Of a stretch of DNA of 11,700 nt, positions 7,864-11,700 are shown one piece after another. The stretch's first letter is position 1. Every line of letters starts with the position of its first letter. The translations under genes and the position numbers were made by a program. The notes under the pieces were generated by a model that was given only the letters and a program-made list of their open reading frames with translations, ran no database searches and was not told the DNA's origin. This stretch comes from Phoronis ovalis (taxonomy: Eukaryota; Phoronida; Phoronidae). The stretch is from contig JAOXYB010051012.1 of NCBI GenBank assembly GCA_028565635.1, forward strand, positions 1 through 11,700. Reading direction: 5' to 3'.

Positions 7864-8272
7864 AATCATCTGGAAGCTGAGTTCCACATGTGCAAAGAAT
7901 ATCAAAAATGCCTGCAACATCATATATAGCAAAAATAAATGTTCCTGCCATGCATACCATACTTGTCAGGTACATCTTGACAAAGGGGTTTTGGAATTAG
8001 AATTTCTAAATACAGAATCAGTTACAAAAAAGTTTCAGGTATTTCCAAGGTGCATCAACACGGGTAGAAATGGCTAATATGTACACATTTTGAGACAACT
8101 CGGTGAGATAGGGTGATGAGAAAATAATTTCTGAATTTGTTACAGTACCAGTTTTAACAGCTCATAAACATGAGTGACTACTTAACAGCTGTGATATAGT
8201 TCAGACACTAGTCACTTAGTACAATTCATTAAAACAGGTTTAAAAGTACTGGAATTAACAATATATCACAAC

Positions 8273-8374
8273 TTATGCAAATGCATCAGGTGGAACACTT
8301 AATGCTTTTGGTTTATCTTCAAGTGATTCTGGCAGTTCTTCATACTGTAGGAGTTCCATTGGTTCTACATACAA
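8273..8374 (-). CDS. Unidentified gene, exon A (terminal)
   Basis: 33 codons plus TAA (8275-8273), after acceptor CCATTTGCAG. It encodes LYVEPMELLQYEELPESLED and the end KALSVPPDAFA. It joins exon B in phase 0. Confidence 0.85.
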   Translation of the reverse strand: MYVEPMELLQYEELPESLEDKPKALSVPPDAFA

Positions 8375-11191
8375 CTGCAAATGGAAATAATAACATGTTC
8401 ATGAATAGTGTCTGACAAGCAAATTTGAAAAATAAAGTATTATTAGAATGTACAGACAGACGGCTAATGTAATACTCACCTAGACTTGCTATAATTAATC
8501 TCCGTCAACTCTTCTGTCATAAATTACACATTGCTTTACTTAGCATACAAAAACGTGTTGCCTTTTTTGAAGTTTGGTCAAATAAGTTTTCTTGTAAATT
8601 ATGTAGCTTTATTTACTGTGCAGACAGCCTTTTTGCAACTATGGACTATTTTACAAGAAATTAAGCTTGGATAATGTGACACATACAATTGGAAAGTACA
8701 GCAATGTGCAATTTTAAAGGCACAAGGTTTTATACAGCAAATAATAGAGCCAAAGTATAATAAACAGACAAAGTAGTTTTAAAAAATTAAGAAGAAAATT
8801 AAAATCAACCAAAATGTTTAATACAAAAACCTAATAAGTATCAAAACTTTTCATTGAAAAATCTGATAATAAACGATTTCATAAAATAAAGACACACCAT
8901 ATCAAATGAGATATCTTGAAATAATTCTTGTATAAACCGTCTGGCACTCAAGCGGAAGTTGTACTGTGACAGCAAATAGCAGATTTCTGAGTAGAGACAA
9001 ACATCTTGAAATGCACGGGGAAACTTCTGTTTTAACCTGAAAATACAAAGAAGGCATGCAAAAAGTAATAACATTTAAGACTATTAGGAATTCTAGTTTA
9101 ATGCTTTTGAACTGTTACATTATAAAATATATGTATCGCAAATTCAAAGAACAGCTTACAAGAAAAAAATTATATTTTGTAAATACACTACAACATTTCT
9201 CATTTTAGCTGTTAATTACCCTTTTCTTTTACAACCAGTGGAAATGTGTATCAAACTGCAAATTTAGAGGTAAAACATGTGGCGCTTCACTCATCATGAC
9301 ATATTTCTTTTACAGGATACAGTAGATTTTAATATTCTTAAAAAAGGAAGCACTTTAGTTTACTTATTACTTGTACTTACGCTAAAAGACCTTGCTCTGA
9401 ACTTTTTGCGCCTATAGAACTACTGAGATTGATCACAAATCGCAATACTTCTTTTCTTAGTAAAAAAAGTCCGGCTACACCAACTTCTTGGAAACTTCTT
9501 GCAGCTAAAACGAAGAAATAGTTTTTATTGCAAGTTTTCAAATTACAACATTATCAAAACTTGAATAAGACATAGACAACTTCAGCTCTGAGGAATTGTA
9601 TTACAAAAATCATAGGCAAATCCAGGAAATAGGGTGTTGAAAGCTAACAATGTGTATAATATATTTATGACTTCCAACAACAAAGTTGGAAGACATATTG
9701 TTCTCGCATCGCTTCCTCAACGGTAGCCCCAGAAGTTATTTGCAGCCTCGTTTTGGTTTATTAATTATATGTGTAGTAATTGAAAATTACCATTAATGTA
9801 TCGCACCTAAATATTCCTTACTTCATCATGTTATTATAACAATATCTATTCACTGCACTATCTGTCATTAAAATAAACACTTCTCATTGGCTAAACGTTT
9901 CACCTATTATTTTTTGTTGCAACTACGCACCAACTCAATCAGTAGAACTCAATCAGTAGCCGCTCGTATGCCATACCACTTACACGTATATTTGTATATC
10001 GCAGAATAAAGCTCTTCAACAACTCTGGACTTGATTTACCTTGAATTTATGCATTCTAACAAACATTAGAAAACGTAATTTCCTACATATGGTAGCACAC
10101 CGGTCATTTGTGCAATTTCGAGATTAAATAAAATTATCGCCAAATTTCTAAAGCTTTAGGAAACCTTAAGATTTTTCATTCTTGTCCTCTCTAAATTAAC
10201 AAAAAGCATTCAATTTACACCAGCATTAGTATAAAAGCTGTAACCTATTGTTTAAAAACCTTTCTGCAACACCCAGTGACAAATGCTAAACTAAACAGAG
10301 TGCACGAATCCTCTGGTGATTAGTCGTCAACAAAGATTACCAAGAACTGTCATTTCTCACAGTAAGAAACTCATTCTGGCTAATTTCTTACCTATTTGCT
10401 CACACTGTCCTATTTGGACCCCATGTGAACTTTTATATACACAGAGACTTTATTTTTATAAGATTTCGCTATGCCGGTGCCGTGCGATACTACATAATCT
10501 AGTTTTTATCACTTCAAGAATGGTTGGGATACAAAAGATTAACAAAGATGCCAGAATATGTGCTTCATATTATATAATACAACAGTTTGTTGACTAATGT
10601 AACAGTATCCTGCTTTTAAAAAGCAAAGTATTTCCACCTGTATTAAGTTCATTTGTACTTCCTCCATAACTAAGAACACTGCCAGGTGTCGCGGTAGATG
10701 AGCCTTGGCTTCCTACAGACTTAGTCTTTTCTTCTTTAACAGTGGGAAGTTGACTAGAGATTGTAACTGAATCAACTTTTCTTAGGAGATCTGTATCAAC
10801 AACTGAAAAAATTTAATGCAGAATTTAAGAAAATGCTTGAACATGGAACAAAGCAACAAAACGATCTCAAGAAGAATTATAGAGAGCAATTTTCAGCAGA
10901 AAAGTTTTGGCAAATGCAGAATTTTGTTCAAAAGTGGCTTGTAAATAGTCTGTTATCTTGTTAATGAAAAAGATTTAAAATACCTGTTGGGTAAGCAGTC
11001 CTTCTTTCAACCACACCCATATTGTTTTTAATTTTGTGACATCCCAAGCAGTTAGTAACAGAATGATATTCAAGCCCAGTATCCTGTTCACTATTACAGC
11101 GAGACAACGGTGCATGAGATACCGCATCATTACACGACTCTGACATAACAAAAGATGACACACGCGACCTCAAATCTTCACCTTCAGAAAC
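8273..11191 (-). CDS. Unidentified protein, C-terminal 245 residues in five exons; 5' part lies off the right edge
   Basis: The join 11191-10984, 10802-10638, 9504-9381, 9036-8898, 8374-8273 gives one continuous frame ending in TAA. The junction phases (1, 1, 2, 0) all fit, which is strong support for a real gene. The fragment starts with a polar segment containing a CLGC pair (C48, C51). A Ser/Thr-rich, probably disordered linker follows (about 85-124, with STATPGSVLSYGGST). Then comes a compact, helix-rich block from about 126 to 212, with ARSFQEVGVAGLFLLRKEVL, QKFPRAFQDV and FRLSARRFIQELFQD. The tail is acidic then proline-containing and ends VPPDAFA. I see no signal peptide, membrane helix or catalytic motif here. 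The helical C-terminal end after a disordered linker would suit a scaffold or trafficking-complex subunit, but I do not recognise the family and assign no function. Confidence 0.88.
8375..8897 (-). other. Last intron of the unidentified minus-strand gene
   Basis: 523-base AT-rich intron. An 11-bp inverted repeat (TTTCTTGTAAA at 8588-8598 and its complement at 8650-8660) could form a hairpin with a 51-nt loop. Nothing else was seen. Confidence 0.6.
8898..9036 (-). CDS. Unidentified gene, exon B
   Basis: One base completing the split Ala codon and 46 codons (LKQKFPRAFQDV ... QDISFDM), between acceptor TTGTATTTTCAG and donor GTGTGT at 8897. It encodes the part that looks most conserved, YNFRLSARRFIQELF. 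Confidence 0.85.
9037..9380 (-). other. Intron between exons C and B of the unidentified gene
   Basis: 344 bases from GTAAGT to TTGTATTTTCAG on the minus strand. AT-rich, no other feature seen. Confidence 0.65.
9381..9504 (-). CDS. Unidentified gene, exon C
   Basis: 40 full codons flanked by split Ala codons on both sides, between acceptor TTCGTTTTAG and the consensus donor GTAAGT at 9380. It encodes ARSFQEVGVAGLFLLRKEVL and a following helix. The frame is open without an internal ATG, so simple ORF calling misses it. Confidence 0.85.
9671..9692. repeat. Small perfect hairpin
   Basis: CTTCCAAC and GTTGGAAG are exact reverse complements around a 6-nt loop (AACAAA). It is intronic and no T-tract or other signal accompanies it. 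Confidence 0.4.
9932..9959. repeat. 14-bp perfect tandem duplication
   Basis: AACTCAATCAGTAG is repeated twice without a gap (9932-9945, 9946-9959), inside an intron. It is consistent with a target-site-like or slippage duplication. There is nothing between the copies, so it is not a current insertion. Confidence 0.7.
10638..10802 (-). CDS. Unidentified gene, exon D
   Basis: Begins with two bases completing the split Val codon, then 54 codons (VDTDLLRKVDSVT ... STNELNT) and one base of a split Ala codon. The acceptor is ATTTTTTCAG and the donor is GTGGAA at 10637. The donor is weak after the GTG, but the phase match to exon C supports it. Confidence 0.82.
10984..11191 (-). CDS. Unidentified gene, exon E (fifth from the 3' end)
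   Basis: 69 codons plus one base, between acceptor TATCTTTGTAG (ending at 11192) and donor GTATTT at 10983. It encodes a polar, Ser/Asn-rich segment with TNCLGCHK and ends AYPT, with a split Val codon to the next exon. The preceding exon is outside the window. Confidence 0.82.
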
Positions 11192-11700
11192 CTACAAAGA
11201 TACACAAAAAGAAATGAGCACATGAAAAGGTTTCAGGCTGTTTCATTGAAAATGACAACTAAGTGAGCATGAAATAAAGGCAATGCTTGCGAACTGTTGG
11301 ACACTCAAGACGGACACGTAGCCTCAATTTCTGCAAAGTAATCCCATTTATTTTTCATTAAAAACGCCATCCAGTTACTGCAGTGGCCTTTAGTTGGTGT
11401 CAAATTTCCAAATGAAAGTGAGATCTCCACGTAACCACCCTATGGAAAATATGAGACAAGTAAATGCTAAAAAATGCCCAGTAATACATTTTTTGGACTA
11501 CTTTCATCAGCTTGAGGTAAAATACACCTGGGTCTGGCTTGTTTTTTGTTTGTTTCTGATGTCTAAAGCTTTAGTTTGGGTATAAAAAGTTTATCTCTTA
11601 AGAGTTTCTAAAATATAATGCTTTAACAACTAGACATTCGGTGAGTTGTAAACAACTCCGAGAGTGTACCCCCAGCTGAGAATGTTGAATGTTGGAGAGA
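11192..11700 (-). other. Upstream intron of the unidentified gene, to the window edge
   Basis: 509 bases before acceptor TATCTTTGTAG. Mostly AT-rich. The last 60 bases (about 11640-11700) are more GC-rich and stay open in two minus-strand frames, so they could hold the end of another exon or a repeat that continues to the right. No convincing donor was found there. Confidence 0.45.

Larger units (their letters stand above)
6500..8272. other. Tail-to-tail interval between UQCRH and the minus-strand gene, with both 3' UTRs
   Basis: 1773 bases between the two stop codons. UQCRH probably ends near 6630, and the other gene's 3' UTR extends leftward from 8272 to 7858 or beyond. Between about 6630 and 7850 I see AT-rich sequence with no recognisable gene. 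A plus-strand 144-codon open frame (7643-8077) lies antisense to the probable 3' UTR and does not resemble a known protein. Confidence 0.6.
9505..10637 (-). other. Intron between exons D and C of the unidentified gene
   Basis: 1133-base intron. It contains the hairpin CTTCCAAC-6 nt-GTTGGAAG (9671-9692) and the 14-bp tandem duplication at 9932-9959. A plus-strand open frame at 10316-10597 has no recognisable content. Confidence 0.65.

Noticed and set aside
10316-10597. Plus-strand 93-codon open frame
   Set aside because: Antisense within an intron of the minus-strand gene, with no domain or codon bias visible.
1-11700. Prokaryotic features such as operons, CRISPR arrays or defence islands
   Set aside because: All supported genes are spliced with GT-AG introns, and no regularly spaced repeats or operon-like runs occur.

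Overview
The window looks like nuclear DNA from an invertebrate animal, probably an insect or other arthropod. The sequence is AT-rich. Coding sequence comes in short exons with GT-AG introns, polypyrimidine acceptors and poly(A) signals, and two of the three genes belong to metazoan families. No prokaryotic gene organisation is present. The exact taxon cannot be read from the sequence alone.

Three split genes can be reconstructed with matching splice phases. (1) On the minus strand, running off the left edge, are three exons (3369-3175, 2728-2528, 1001-762) of a probable CLCC1-like ER chloride-channel protein. They cover the signal peptide and luminal N-terminal part, 212 codons. (2) On the plus strand is a complete four-exon gene for UQCRH, the acidic hinge subunit of mitochondrial complex III (4030-4077, 4289-4324, 5010-5171, 6467-6499; 92 residues). 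It includes a 36-nt exon made almost entirely of acidic codons and a 33-nt terminal exon. (3) On the minus strand, running off the right edge, are the last five coding exons (11191-10984, 10802-10638, 9504-9381, 9036-8898, 8374-8273; 245 residues) of a protein I could not identify. Its C-terminal part looks compact and helical.

Layout: CLCC1-like and UQCRH are head to head, with start codons 660 bp apart and presumably a shared promoter region. UQCRH and the third gene are tail to tail, with about 1.8 kb between stop codons that hold the 3' UTRs. The rest is intron or UTR. It contains a GC-richer island in UQCRH intron 2 that looks inserted, a perfect 36-bp tandem duplication in UQCRH intron 3, a 29-nt inverted repeat in a CLCC1-like intron, several shorter tandem duplications, and GC-richer segments at the left edge and possibly the right edge.

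The genes do not form an operon. UQCRH acts in the mitochondrial inner membrane, and the CLCC1 family acts in the ER membrane. I see no evidence of a new multi-gene system. The most useful leads are the unidentified third gene, the symmetric acidic mini-exon of UQCRH, and the insert-like island in UQCRH intron 2.
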